From positions 1 to 45,860 of the forward strand of contig NZ_SAXY01000002.1 in assembly GCF_008016535.1 (NCBI RefSeq): 45,860 nucleotides of DNA, written 5' to 3'. This document shows positions 35,721 through 43,795 of this stretch, piece after piece. Every line of letters begins with the position of its first letter. The stretch's first letter is position 1. The notes beneath the pieces are model-generated. The model did no database searches, was not told the origin of the DNA, and saw only the letters and a program-made list of their open reading frames with translations. Position numbers and translations under genes: made by a program. The stretch comes from Brachyspira pilosicoli. Its GTDB lineage: Bacteria > Spirochaetota > Brachyspiria > Brachyspirales > Brachyspiraceae.

Positions 35721-35748
35721 TTGAAAAAATATTAATAGCTTATATAAT
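35721..35748 (+). promoter_or_regulatory. promoter of ftsY
   Basis: TTGAAA (35721-35726) and TATAAT (35743-35748) are spaced by 16 bp, 33 bases upstream of the ftsY ATG and 5 bases beyond the IS target duplication. Confidence 0.6.
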
Positions 35749-35781
35749 ATTATAATAAATTTTTTACTGGAGAATAAATAG

Positions 35782-36735
35782 ATGCAAAATTTATATATAA
35801 TAATAGCTGTTGTTGTAATTTTAGCTTTAATAATATTATTGGTATTAAAAAATAAATCGAAAAAACCTCAAGTGTCTTTAACAACTTCAAAATCAAAATT
35901 TTCTTTATCATCATTATTTAATAAATCTTCAATTAATGATGAGTTTTTTGCAAGTTTAGAGAATATGCTTATAACAGCAGATGCAGGAGTAGAAACTACA
36001 AAAGATATTATTTCAAAATTAAGAGAAGTTGTAGAAAAAGAAAATATAAAAGATTCATCAGAAGTAAAAAAGCATTTAAGAGAGATTTTAATATCTAAGT
36101 TCATAAATAAAAAAATAGAATTAAAAGAAAAGAATATATTATTTATAGTGGGTGTAAATGGTGTAGGCAAAACTACTTCGATTGCAAAATTAGCAAACAT
36201 ATTAAAACAAAATCATAAAATAATTTTAGCAGCATCAGACACATTCAGAGCAGCCGCTATAGAACAGCTTGAAGAATGGGCTAATAGATTATCTGTAACA
36301 ATAGTTAAAGGTCAGCAAGCAGGAGACCCAGCTAGTGTATTATTTTCTGCTTTAGATAAAGCAAAAGCAACAAATGCTGATATAGTAATAGTTGATACGG
36401 CTGGCAGATTTCACAATCAGGATAATTTAGTTAAACAATTAGAAAAGATGAAAAAAATAGCTACAGAAAGATTTAGCGAGTTTAATTTTGTGCCTATACT
36501 TGTATTAGATGCTAATGTTGGGCATAATGGTATAGAGCAGGCTAAAGTATTTACTAATGCTTTAAATATACAAGGTGCTATTGTTTCAAAATTAGATAGT
36601 TCTGCTAAGGGGGGGGTTGCTATAAGTGTGGCTCATTATTTATCGCTTCCTATATATTATGGAGGTTTTGGTGAGAAGGTAGAAGATTTTAGAGAGTTTA
36701 ATGCTGAAGAGTTTATTGATTCTATTTTGCAATAA
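35782..36735 (+). CDS. ftsY: signal recognition particle receptor FtsY
   Basis: This 317-residue SRP-family GTPase has an N-domain followed by a G-domain with P-loop GVNGVGKTTSIAKLA (~124-138), ASDTFRAAAIEQLEEW, DTAGRFHNQ and SKLDSSAKGG. It docks ribosome-nascent chain-SRP complexes at the membrane. Unlike E. coli FtsY, it lacks a long acidic A-domain and starts with a hydrophobic stretch (residues ~4-22) that looks like a true transmembrane anchor. CTGGAG precedes ATG 35782. aroA follows 18 bases later. Confidence 0.95.
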   Translation: MQNLYIIIAVVVILALIILLVLKNKSKKPQVSLTTSKSKFSLSSLFNKSSINDEFFASLENMLITADAGVETTKDIISKLREVVEKENIKDSSEVKKHLREILISKFINKKIELKEKNILFIVGVNGVGKTTSIAKLANILKQNHKIILAASDTFRAAAIEQLEEWANRLSVTIVKGQQAGDPASVLFSALDKAKATNADIVIVDTAGRFHNQDNLVKQLEKMKKIATERFSEFNFVPILVLDANVGHNGIEQAKVFTNALNIQGAIVSKLDSSAKGGVAISVAHYLSLPIYYGGFGEKVEDFREFNAEEFIDSILQ

Positions 36736-36753
36736 TTGTTTTTGGAGATTCGT

Positions 36754-38022
36754 ATGTCTTTAGTAGTAAAACCTTCTTATGATATTTATGGTTCTTTATA
36801 TATACAAATAAGTAAAAGTGATGCCCATAGGGCTTTAATAGCTGCCGCTCTTTCTAAAGAGATAAGCATATTAAAACCTTGGATGAAAAATGTAGGTGAT
36901 GATATAGAAGTAACAAAAAATGCTATTTCTAATTTTGCTGACTTAGTTCCAGAGTTAGATTATTTGAGAGTTATTCCTAAAAAAGATAATTCTATTAATG
37001 ATATAGTGGTTGATGTTAAAGAGTCTGGCACTAGCTTAAGACTTCTTATTCCTATAATGTCTGCACTTAATATTAATACTACTTTTATTGGTTCTAAAAA
37101 ACTATTTTCTAGACCTATATCGGTATATGAACAAATATGGAAAGAACAAGGATTATTTTTTGATAAAAAAGAAGATTCTCTTACAATAAAAGGTCAATTA
37201 AAAAGCGGAGATTTTACAATAAAAGGTAATATCAGCAGTCAGTTTATAAGCGGTTTATTGTTTGCTGCTCCTTTGCTTGAGGGTAATTCTAAAATTATAA
37301 TTGAAGGCGAATTAGAATCATCTCCTTATGTGTTTATGACTTTAAAAACATTGAAAGAGGCAAAGATAGAAATATCAAAAAACATGGAAAACTCACTTAT
37401 AGAAATATATGGCTCTCAAGAATATTCAGCTCTTAACTATGAAATAGAGTCCGATTGGTCGCATGCTGCTTTTTTTGCTGCTGCTGGTACTTTGGGAGGA
37501 GAGGTTACCCTTTATGGATTAAATAAATATTCTATACAAGGTGATAAAGAAATATTAAATATTTTAAAGTTTATGGGGGCTTCTATTAATTGTAATGAAG
37601 ATTGTTCTATTACAGTTAAAAAAACAGGAAGACTTCATGCTATGGATATAGATGTGTCAGATATACCAGATTTAGCTCCTATTATTACAGCATTAGCTTC
37701 TACTGCTAAAGGAACTACAAAACTATATAATGCAAGCCGTTTAAGATATAAAGAAAGCGATAGAATTAATGATTTAAAAGATAGTTTCACTAAAATAGGG
37801 GCAAAAATAGAGGTTACAGATGATGAAATCTATATAGAGGGTGTTGAAAAGTTAGAGGGAGGAAGCACCACCTCTCATAACGATCATCGTATAGCTATGG
37901 CTTTAAGTATTGCTTCTACAGTATCTAATAATGATATTATTATAGATGATGCTGAGTCCATTAATAAATCTTCTTTTAACTTTTTGGAACAGTTTAAAAG
38001 TATAGGTGCTAGAATTGACTAA
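36754..38022 (+). CDS. aroA: 3-phosphoshikimate 1-carboxyvinyltransferase (EPSP synthase)
   Basis: This protein of about 422 residues transfers enolpyruvate from PEP to shikimate-3-phosphate in aromatic amino acid synthesis. Motifs are SKSDAHRALIAAAL, ESGTSLRLLIP, SSQFISGLLFAAPL, SRLRYKESDRI and HNDHRIAMAL. ATG 36754 is chosen over the upstream TTG 36736 because TTTGGAG (ending 36747) is correctly spaced for the ATG. The substitution pattern is fairly divergent but active-site segments are intact. No other aro genes are adjacent. Confidence 0.93.
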   Translation: MSLVVKPSYDIYGSLYIQISKSDAHRALIAAALSKEISILKPWMKNVGDDIEVTKNAISNFADLVPELDYLRVIPKKDNSINDIVVDVKESGTSLRLLIPIMSALNINTTFIGSKKLFSRPISVYEQIWKEQGLFFDKKEDSLTIKGQLKSGDFTIKGNISSQFISGLLFAAPLLEGNSKIIIEGELESSPYVFMTLKTLKEAKIEISKNMENSLIEIYGSQEYSALNYEIESDWSHAAFFAAAGTLGGEVTLYGLNKYSIQGDKEILNILKFMGASINCNEDCSITVKKTGRLHAMDIDVSDIPDLAPIITALASTAKGTTKLYNASRLRYKESDRINDLKDSFTKIGAKIEVTDDEIYIEGVEKLEGGSTTSHNDHRIAMALSIASTVSNNDIIIDDAESINKSSFNFLEQFKSIGARID

Positions 38023-38029
38023 TATGTAA

Positions 38030-38752
38030 TTATTTATTAAAATATTTTGACTTATCTCTAAATCTTAAACGAACAACTCTAAATAATGCTTCAGTTATTA
38101 TATTTTTAGACATTTTTGATTGACCGCTTCTTCTTTCATAAAATATAATAGGCTCTTCTGCTATTTTTTTACCATTGCTTTCAAAAGAATAATTCATCTC
38201 TATTTGGAAAGAATATCCAGCCGATAAAATATTGTCAAAGTTCATAGTTTTTAACACAGATACTCTAAAACACTTAAATCCGCCAGTAATATCCATTATC
38301 TTTGAACCTAATATAAATGAAGCATATCTATTTCCATAATATGATAAAAATAATCTTCTTAAAGGCCAATTAACTACACTAATACCATTACAATACCTTG
38401 AACCTATCACCAAATCCAAATTCTCTTTTTCCATTCTATCAACAAAATTAATAACAAAATTATGGTCATGAGAAAAATCTGCATCCATCTCTATAACATA
38501 ATCAGGATTATACTGAAAAGAATGTTTAAACCCAGCTATATAAGCAGGTCCAAGTCCTTCTTTCTTTTCTCTTTTTAATAAATGGACTCTATTGTTATTC
38601 AAATATTTTTCAACAATACTTGCTGTACCATCCGGACTATTATCATCAACTACTAGTATTTCTATATATTCTGGTAATGCCAATACAGTATTAAGCATTT
38701 TTTCTATATTATCTTTTTCATTGTAAGTAGGTATTATTATTATTGCTTTCAT
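38030..38752 (-). CDS. polyprenol-phosphate glycosyltransferase (DPM1-like GT2)
   Basis: This 240-residue family 2 glycosyltransferase of the dolichol-phosphate mannose synthase type shows IIIPTYNEKDNIEKML, VVDDNSPDGTASIV, the DXD region EMDADFSHD and VIGSRYCNG, ending at the catalytic domain without C-terminal membrane spans. It likely transfers a sugar from a nucleotide donor to a lipid phosphate for glycan assembly. AGGAA precedes the ATG. It is convergent with aroA across 7 bases and no terminator is seen. Confidence 0.93.
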   Translation of the reverse strand: MKAIIIIPTYNEKDNIEKMLNTVLALPEYIEILVVDDNSPDGTASIVEKYLNNNRVHLLKREKKEGLGPAYIAGFKHSFQYNPDYVIEMDADFSHDHNFVINFVDRMEKENLDLVIGSRYCNGISVVNWPLRRLFLSYYGNRYASFILGSKIMDITGGFKCFRVSVLKTMNFDNILSAGYSFQIEMNYSFESNGKKIAEEPIIFYERRSGQSKMSKNIITEALFRVVRLRFRDKSKYFNK

Positions 38753-38820
38753 TTACATTCCTGTTTTTCTATTTTAAAATATTATATATTATTTTTTTAT
38801 GTTTTCAATATAATTTTTTA

Positions 38821-39858
38821 TTATTTAGAATAATTATCAAGCTCATTACAAAATTTTACAAAGTCTTCATAAACAGTTATAGACTGCAAATATCTTAAAT
38901 ATATCATTAACCCAGAATCTATATGCTTAAAAAACTCAACATCCCATAGCTCTGTTTCTACAAATCCTCTTTTATAATCATATTTATAATATTCAAACTT
39001 ATAATAAAATGTCCTAAAATATTTTACTTTAGCAAAACATAATTTATATATTCTAAATATTATTCCAATAGTATCATTAGTGTTAAAAAACTTATCTGTA
39101 AAAATTAATGCTTTATGTGAGTTTTCTTTTTCCTGATACCATTTATCATTTTCTTTTATTAGTTCATATTTTTTTATTATATTTTCTTTATCAAGAGAAT
39201 ATAGGGAGTTATAATTATAATCATATCTTACTATTTTGTTATTATAATCTATATCCTCACATATTATATAAAATGTTTTATTATCTGTATGAATATTTAT
39301 TTTTATATTAGAATCGTTATAGTTTTCATCTACTCTAAAAACATCATATTCTGATGGGCAAGCATTAAAATGTGTATCACATTCTATATGTATTACATTT
39401 TTAAATATTATCTCTATATCATGATAACAAGATAAATCATTGCTTCCTACTATATGCAAGTCTATTTTATAATCATTAATCATAAAATCTAACCACATAT
39501 TGTCTTTAATTGATTCATTAATTTTTTTTAATGTATTTTTTGCTTCTATAATATTAATAGTACTTATATAATTATAAAATTCATTTTCTAAATATGTAAT
39601 ATTATTAAAAGCTAATTTATCTTTATGTTTAATTATTTTTATGTTTATATTATTTTCTTTACTAAAGAATAATTCATATTTAAAATCATTATTTGTTATT
39701 GTTATTTTATCATCTAATTCAGTAATATCTGCTTTATTATTGTTTTTTTCTGCAATATGTTTTGCTAATTTATATAATATAGTTCTATTATTTTCTTTTG
39801 AATTATTAGCTATATTTATTATTTTATTATCATTATCAAGAAATAGTATTTTATACAT
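38821..39858 (-). CDS. unknown Asn/Ile/Tyr-rich protein
   Basis: I do not recognise this protein of about 345 residues. It is soluble, extremely rich in Asn, Ile, Lys, Asp and Tyr, has no signal peptide and looks like alternating beta strands (ILFLDNDNKIINIAN, NIHTDNKTFYIICEDIDYN). The open frame extends upstream to 40008, but I prefer ATG 39858. It has AAGG at 9 bases, and the extra 50 residues translate A+T-rich spacer. It has no obvious operon partner. Base use is even more A+T-biased than its neighbours. Confidence 0.7.
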   Translation of the reverse strand: MYKILFLDNDNKIINIANNSKENNRTILYKLAKHIAEKNNNKADITELDDKITITNNDFKYELFFSKENNINIKIIKHKDKLAFNNITYLENEFYNYISTINIIEAKNTLKKINESIKDNMWLDFMINDYKIDLHIVGSNDLSCYHDIEIIFKNVIHIECDTHFNACPSEYDVFRVDENYNDSNIKINIHTDNKTFYIICEDIDYNNKIVRYDYNYNSLYSLDKENIIKKYELIKENDKWYQEKENSHKALIFTDKFFNTNDTIGIIFRIYKLCFAKVKYFRTFYYKFEYYKYDYKRGFVETELWDVEFFKHIDSGLMIYLRYLQSITVYEDFVKFCNELDNYSK

Positions 39859-40070
39859 ATATAATAGCCTTAATATTTTAATAGTATATTGATTATATAT
39901 GAAAATAGTATTTATTGAAATAGTTAATTTATTTAATTTCCTTGAAATATTTTGTAAATAGACTAAAATAATATAAAATATATATATAAATAGGGAACTT
40001 TTTTCCATTTATATACGTCTAATATTTTGAATAAAGAGATATATTTGATTAAAGAGGTTAAGGTTAGTAC

Positions 40071-40517
40071 ATGAGAAAAAGGCTTATATTATTATTTATA
40101 TTATTATTTTCATCACTCCTTATTGCACAGCCTCCTGCACCTAGGCATGGCAGAGGAATGGGCGGCGGCAGAGGAATGCATAGAGGAACTGATAAATTGG
40201 GTCCGGATGCTTTACGATTTTTACAAATGGCAGGCATTGTATTAACAGAAGAGCAAACAAAAAAGGTTTATGATATAGCTATTAAATTTGTTCAAGAAGA
40301 AGAAAACATTAGACTAGAAATAGAAAAAATAGACTATAATATAAGAGAAGAACTTATTAAGGATAATCCAGATAGAAATATGTTGAGAAATCTTATTAAA
40401 TCTAAAAAAGATTATGAAGCGGAGAGAGATTATTTAAAAATGGTTCGGGATTTAGATATAATAGATGTATTAACACCTCATCAAAGATCTCAGCTTCTCA
40501 ATTGCAAAATGAGGTAA
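40071..40517 (+). CDS. Spy/CpxP-like periplasmic protein
   Basis: This 148-residue protein has a signal peptide (about residues 1-20, ending LLIAQ), a Gly/His/Met/Arg-rich segment (RHGRGMGGGRGMHRG) and a helical body with the LTxxQ-like motif twice (LTEEQTKK, LTPHQRSQL). This matches the Spy/CpxP/zinc-resistance-associated group of periplasmic chaperones and metal sensors. It sits 9 bases before an ECF sigma gene and its anti-sigma, suggesting it feeds envelope or metal stress information to them. Confidence 0.8.
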   Translation: MRKRLILLFILLFSSLLIAQPPAPRHGRGMGGGRGMHRGTDKLGPDALRFLQMAGIVLTEEQTKKVYDIAIKFVQEEENIRLEIEKIDYNIREELIKDNPDRNMLRNLIKSKKDYEAERDYLKMVRDLDIIDVLTPHQRSQLLNCKMR

Positions 40518-40526
40518 TTATTTTTT

Positions 40527-41081
40527 ATGAGTGGTGTAGAGATGGCATTTGATGAAAATAATTTTTTAGAAGCTTTTAAAAATGGAGATGAAGCTGCTTT
40601 CAAAGAACTTATGGAGGCTTATAAAAAACCTTTGATTAATCTAGTATATTCTCTTGTTTCTAATTATGATGAGGCAGAGGAGATTATACAGGATGTTTTT
40701 GTTAGCTTTTATATAAAGAGAGAGAGCTTTGAGGGACGGTCTAAGATTTATACTTGGCTTTATAGGGTTTCTTTTAATAGGACAGTTGACCATATAAGAA
40801 AAAAAGAAAGAGAAAAGAGATACAGACTTAAAGAATACAGAAATGCCCAGATGCAGGAAGCTCATGATAATGATAGTATAAATAAAATAATTGTAGCTGA
40901 GAGTTTATCTAAGTTGGAGGATGATTTTAGAATACCTCTTATGATGGCAGAATATGAGAATTATTCTTATACTGAGATATCTGAGAAATTGGACTTGCCT
41001 ATTAATACCGTGAGAACAAGGATATTTAGGGCAAGAAAGAAATTATTAGAAATAATAAAAAAAATGGGGGTAACTTTATGA
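40527..41081 (+). CDS. ECF-type RNA polymerase sigma factor
   Basis: This 184-residue sigma-70 family ECF factor has region 2 (EAFKNGDEAAFKELMEAYKKPLINLVYSLV, DEAEEIIQDVFVSFYIKR, WLYRVSFNRTVDHIRKK) and region 4 (LEDDFRIPLMMAEYENYSYTEISEKLDLPINTVRTRIFRARKKL). It should direct an envelope-stress-type regulon. An internal ATG at 40542 is an alternative start. The TGA stop overlaps the anti-sigma start (ATGA), so the two are translationally coupled. Confidence 0.93.
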   Translation: MSGVEMAFDENNFLEAFKNGDEAAFKELMEAYKKPLINLVYSLVSNYDEAEEIIQDVFVSFYIKRESFEGRSKIYTWLYRVSFNRTVDHIRKKEREKRYRLKEYRNAQMQEAHDNDSINKIIVAESLSKLEDDFRIPLMMAEYENYSYTEISEKLDLPINTVRTRIFRARKKLLEIIKKMGVTL

Positions 41082-41551
41082 ACAACACACATGAGTATTA
41101 TGAAATGCTTGTCAGCAGATATAAAGATAATGATTTAAATGATGAAGAAATAGCAGAAATGGAAGAGCATTTGCATGAATGTGCTAAGTGCAGAAAGTTT
41201 AAAGAAGAAATTTTTGCTATGTCATCTATTTTAACGGGTAAGATGCCTATAGAAGTTAATAATACCAAAAAGAAATTTAAATTTGTACCTTATATTGCTT
41301 TTATAGCAGCTATGTTATTGATATTTGTTGGAATAGGTGTAGTCATTAACAACAATAATAATACAGCATCTGCTCCAATAGTAGCTTCAACAGCTGTTTC
41401 ACAAGAACAACAAGAAGAGAATGTATATAGCGAAGATGGCTACAGTGATTATGCACTTTTATCTACATACTTTGATTATGCTGAAGAAAATCAAAGCACT
41501 GAAGAAGACAGCATAACAGTATTATCTGCTTATATGGCTTATATGGAATAA
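41078..41551 (+). CDS. membrane-bound zinc-finger anti-sigma factor
   Basis: This 157-residue protein has an N-terminal anti-sigma domain with the zinc-binding motif H-x3-C-x2-C (His31, Cys35, Cys38), one transmembrane helix (~68-90) and a low-complexity, acidic C-terminal tail (~65 residues) outside the membrane. It probably holds the ECF factor inactive until a signal releases it. The stop is only 3 bases from the convergent histidine kinase stop. Confidence 0.85.
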   Translation: MNNTHEYYEMLVSRYKDNDLNDEEIAEMEEHLHECAKCRKFKEEIFAMSSILTGKMPIEVNNTKKKFKFVPYIAFIAAMLLIFVGIGVVINNNNNTASAPIVASTAVSQEQQEENVYSEDGYSDYALLSTYFDYAEENQSTEEDSITVLSAYMAYME

Positions 41552-41554
41552 AAA

Positions 41555-43093
41555 TTAATTTTTGGAAGTATTTACAACTCCAAACGGTATTCTTAATTTT
41601 ACTATTGTACCAGCACCTTCAGAACTATCTATTGCAATGGCACCTTGCATAGTATCAAGAAGGTCTTTAACTACAGATAAACCTATTCCTATGCCGCCGT
41701 ATTCTCTTTCAAATCTTGAGTCGCTTTGATAGAATGGTATAAAGATTTTCTTTAGTTTGTTTTGCTTTATTCCCTTGCCTGTATCTTTTACTGTAATTTC
41801 TATTTCATTTGGCATGATGTTTTGCATAGAATGATAATTAAATAAGTCTGGTGATAAATCTATAACTTTAGTTTCAATAGGATCAAGCATTCTAACATTT
41901 ATAGATATTGTGCCAGACTTTGTAAATTTAAATGCATTAGAGATTATACCTTCCATTATTAATCTAAATCTCTCTTTGTATCCTATTAAAGTTTTACAAT
42001 TTTCTTCTATATTGATTTCTGTTTTAATATCTTTTGGGTATATAATTTTATATCCTTCTATTATTGAGTTTAATTCATCTTCAACATTAAATTCAGAAGT
42101 ATAACTATAGCTCTCATCATCTTTAATAGCAATTTGTATTAAATTATTATTATTGTCATATAGTTTTTTTATACTCCTAGATATAACATTAATAGCCTCT
42201 TCTTTTTTATCTTCAGCAAGAGTTTTTCTTTTTAATAAGTTAATATATCCCATTATCTCTGTAAATGGATGTCTTAGTTCATGAGTGATAGTTGCCTTAA
42301 ACTCTCTTATAAGCTTATTATAATAATTAACACTTTTTTTCAAAGAGTTTATTTCATTAAATAAAGAAACCAATCTTTTTTGTAAAATATCGGTATGCTT
42401 TTTTTGCTGTTCATAGAGTATTGAAAAATAAAGTCTGTTTAAGCCTATTTCTGTACCTGCATTTTTTATTATGCCTTCTTTGCACCACTTTATTGCCTCA
42501 GTAAACTCTACAAAAAAAGAATCAATGTTCTCTTCCATAACAGAACCGTCTGTTTTCACTTTTTTAGGTTTTAATCCTGTTATATCGCATGTAGCAATAT
42601 TTATTCTCTCTGTAATAATTCCAGAAGAGCTGTAATACTGATGACCTAAAACTTTAATATTTTTTATATTAGCACTATAGCCTGTTTCTTCTTCTAATTC
42701 CCTTTGAGCACATTTTCTTATACCCATATTGCTGTCTTTCATATTAAGTTCATCTTCTTCAAGCATTCCAGCAGGAAACTCTAAAAATGACATAATATTT
42801 TCATCTATTTCCTCAGCAGTTTTGTTATTTAATACTTTTTCTTTATAATAAACTACGGGTCTGAAATTTTTAATCATAAGTACATGCATTTGATTATTTA
42901 TATAAGTATATGGAACTATTATAACAGCATCAGAGCCTTTTCTATTAATGATGTCGCAATTATATTCTTTTGAAAAACTGCCGTCATCATATTCATTTAT
43001 AGCTATAAATCTTTCTAGTGTAACAAAACCAGTGTCCAATTTTATTTCAGGAGATTTATGAAAAAATTTAGTATCTTTGACTTTTTTAGGCAT
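41555..43093 (-). CDS. cytoplasmic Nudix-histidine kinase fusion
   Basis: This 512-residue protein has an N-terminal Nudix domain of ADP-ribose-pyrophosphatase type (~50-215; Gly109, Glu115 and RELEEETGY at 131-139, with an 8-residue insert inside the Nudix box). A coiled coil follows (~225-265), then a HisKA domain with phospho-acceptor His271 in THELRHP and an HATPase domain (N-box Asn386, G1 DTGKGI, G2 YGGIGIGLSVVK). No membrane segment is present, so it should sense a cytoplasmic nucleotide-type metabolite. No response regulator is adjacent. It follows an RsbW-like ATPase gene by 24 bases. Confidence 0.9.
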   Translation of the reverse strand: MPKKVKDTKFFHKSPEIKLDTGFVTLERFIAINEYDDGSFSKEYNCDIINRKGSDAVIIVPYTYINNQMHVLMIKNFRPVVYYKEKVLNNKTAEEIDENIMSFLEFPAGMLEEDELNMKDSNMGIRKCAQRELEEETGYSANIKNIKVLGHQYYSSSGIITERINIATCDITGLKPKKVKTDGSVMEENIDSFFVEFTEAIKWCKEGIIKNAGTEIGLNRLYFSILYEQQKKHTDILQKRLVSLFNEINSLKKSVNYYNKLIREFKATITHELRHPFTEIMGYINLLKRKTLAEDKKEEAINVISRSIKKLYDNNNNLIQIAIKDDESYSYTSEFNVEDELNSIIEGYKIIYPKDIKTEINIEENCKTLIGYKERFRLIMEGIISNAFKFTKSGTISINVRMLDPIETKVIDLSPDLFNYHSMQNIMPNEIEITVKDTGKGIKQNKLKKIFIPFYQSDSRFEREYGGIGIGLSVVKDLLDTMQGAIAIDSSEGAGTIVKLRIPFGVVNTSKN

Positions 43094-43117
43094 AATAGTT
43101 TTCTCTTTATTGTCATT

Positions 43118-43600
43118 TTATATATTCTTATTGAATTTTTTAATGAGCGTAATAACATTTCCTTTTTTATTATGTTTTACTTCATCAAAATAGGATTTTA
43201 TTATTATAATTCCTCTTCCGCTTTCTCTAGCGAAACCATCATCTTTAATTGCTTTTAATGCTCTTTTTATATTAAAGCCTTCTCCATTATCTTTTACTTT
43301 AATTATGATAATTTTATCATTTTCATTTATATCTAAAGTTAATTCTATATTAGTATTTTTTGCAAGCTCGCTTTTTAGTAATTCTTTTAATTTTTTATTA
43401 TATATATTTTTTTGAAGCCACTCTTTTTTTTGTTCATACAATATATTGAGATTGCCGTGCTCTATGGCATTTATTATTACTTCATATAATGCTGATGAGA
43501 AAAGGTCAGTATCTATTATGTATTTATTTATTTTTAGACATATATGTTCTATGAGTTTGCTTATATTATCTAAATCATTATCTAGTATATACTTTTCCAC
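43118..43600 (-). CDS. RsbW-like ATP-binding protein (GHKL)
   Basis: This 160-residue single-domain GHKL ATPase has an N-box ALYEVIINAIEHGN, G1 VKDNGEGFN and G2 ARESGRGIIIIKSYFDEV, as in anti-sigma-factor serine kinases of the RsbW/SpoIIAB type. GTG 43600 is the start, with AGGG about 10 bases upstream. It precedes the Nudix-histidine kinase in the same operon. No RsbV-type antagonist is visible nearby, so its partner is unknown; the neighbouring ECF sigma is one candidate only by proximity. Confidence 0.87.
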   Translation of the reverse strand: MEKYILDNDLDNISKLIEHICLKINKYIIDTDLFSSALYEVIINAIEHGNLNILYEQKKEWLQKNIYNKKLKELLKSELAKNTNIELTLDINENDKIIIIKVKDNGEGFNIKRALKAIKDDGFARESGRGIIIIKSYFDEVKHNKKGNVITLIKKFNKNI

Positions 43601-43632
43601 TTAAAAACAACCCTATAATAGCTTTACTCTAA

Positions 43633-43661
43633 AGTATACCATTATAATGATATTATATCAA
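43633..43661 (-). promoter_or_regulatory. promoter of the RsbW-like/Nudix-kinase operon
   Basis: On the minus strand, TTGATA (43656-43661) and TATACT (43633-43638) are spaced by exactly 17 bp, 32 bp before the GTG start. Confidence 0.65.
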
Positions 43662-43795
43662 ATTTAATGTTTATATTTTTTATGAAGTATTGTTTATTAG
43701 TTGTAATTTTTATATTGTATAATTGTATTTTAGTGGTATTTTTTGCGTTTTATTAATATAATATTAGTGATAATACTAGTTTAAGGATATAAATA

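Noticed and set aside
39859-40008. Upstream extension of the unknown minus-strand gene by 50 residues
   Set aside because: It translates A+T-rich spacer without a ribosome-binding site; the internal ATG at 39858 has AAGG at good distance.
43601-43795. Possible SAM-type riboswitch before mtnK
   Set aside because: The leader is plain A+T-rich DNA without the conserved helices or a terminator/anti-terminator.
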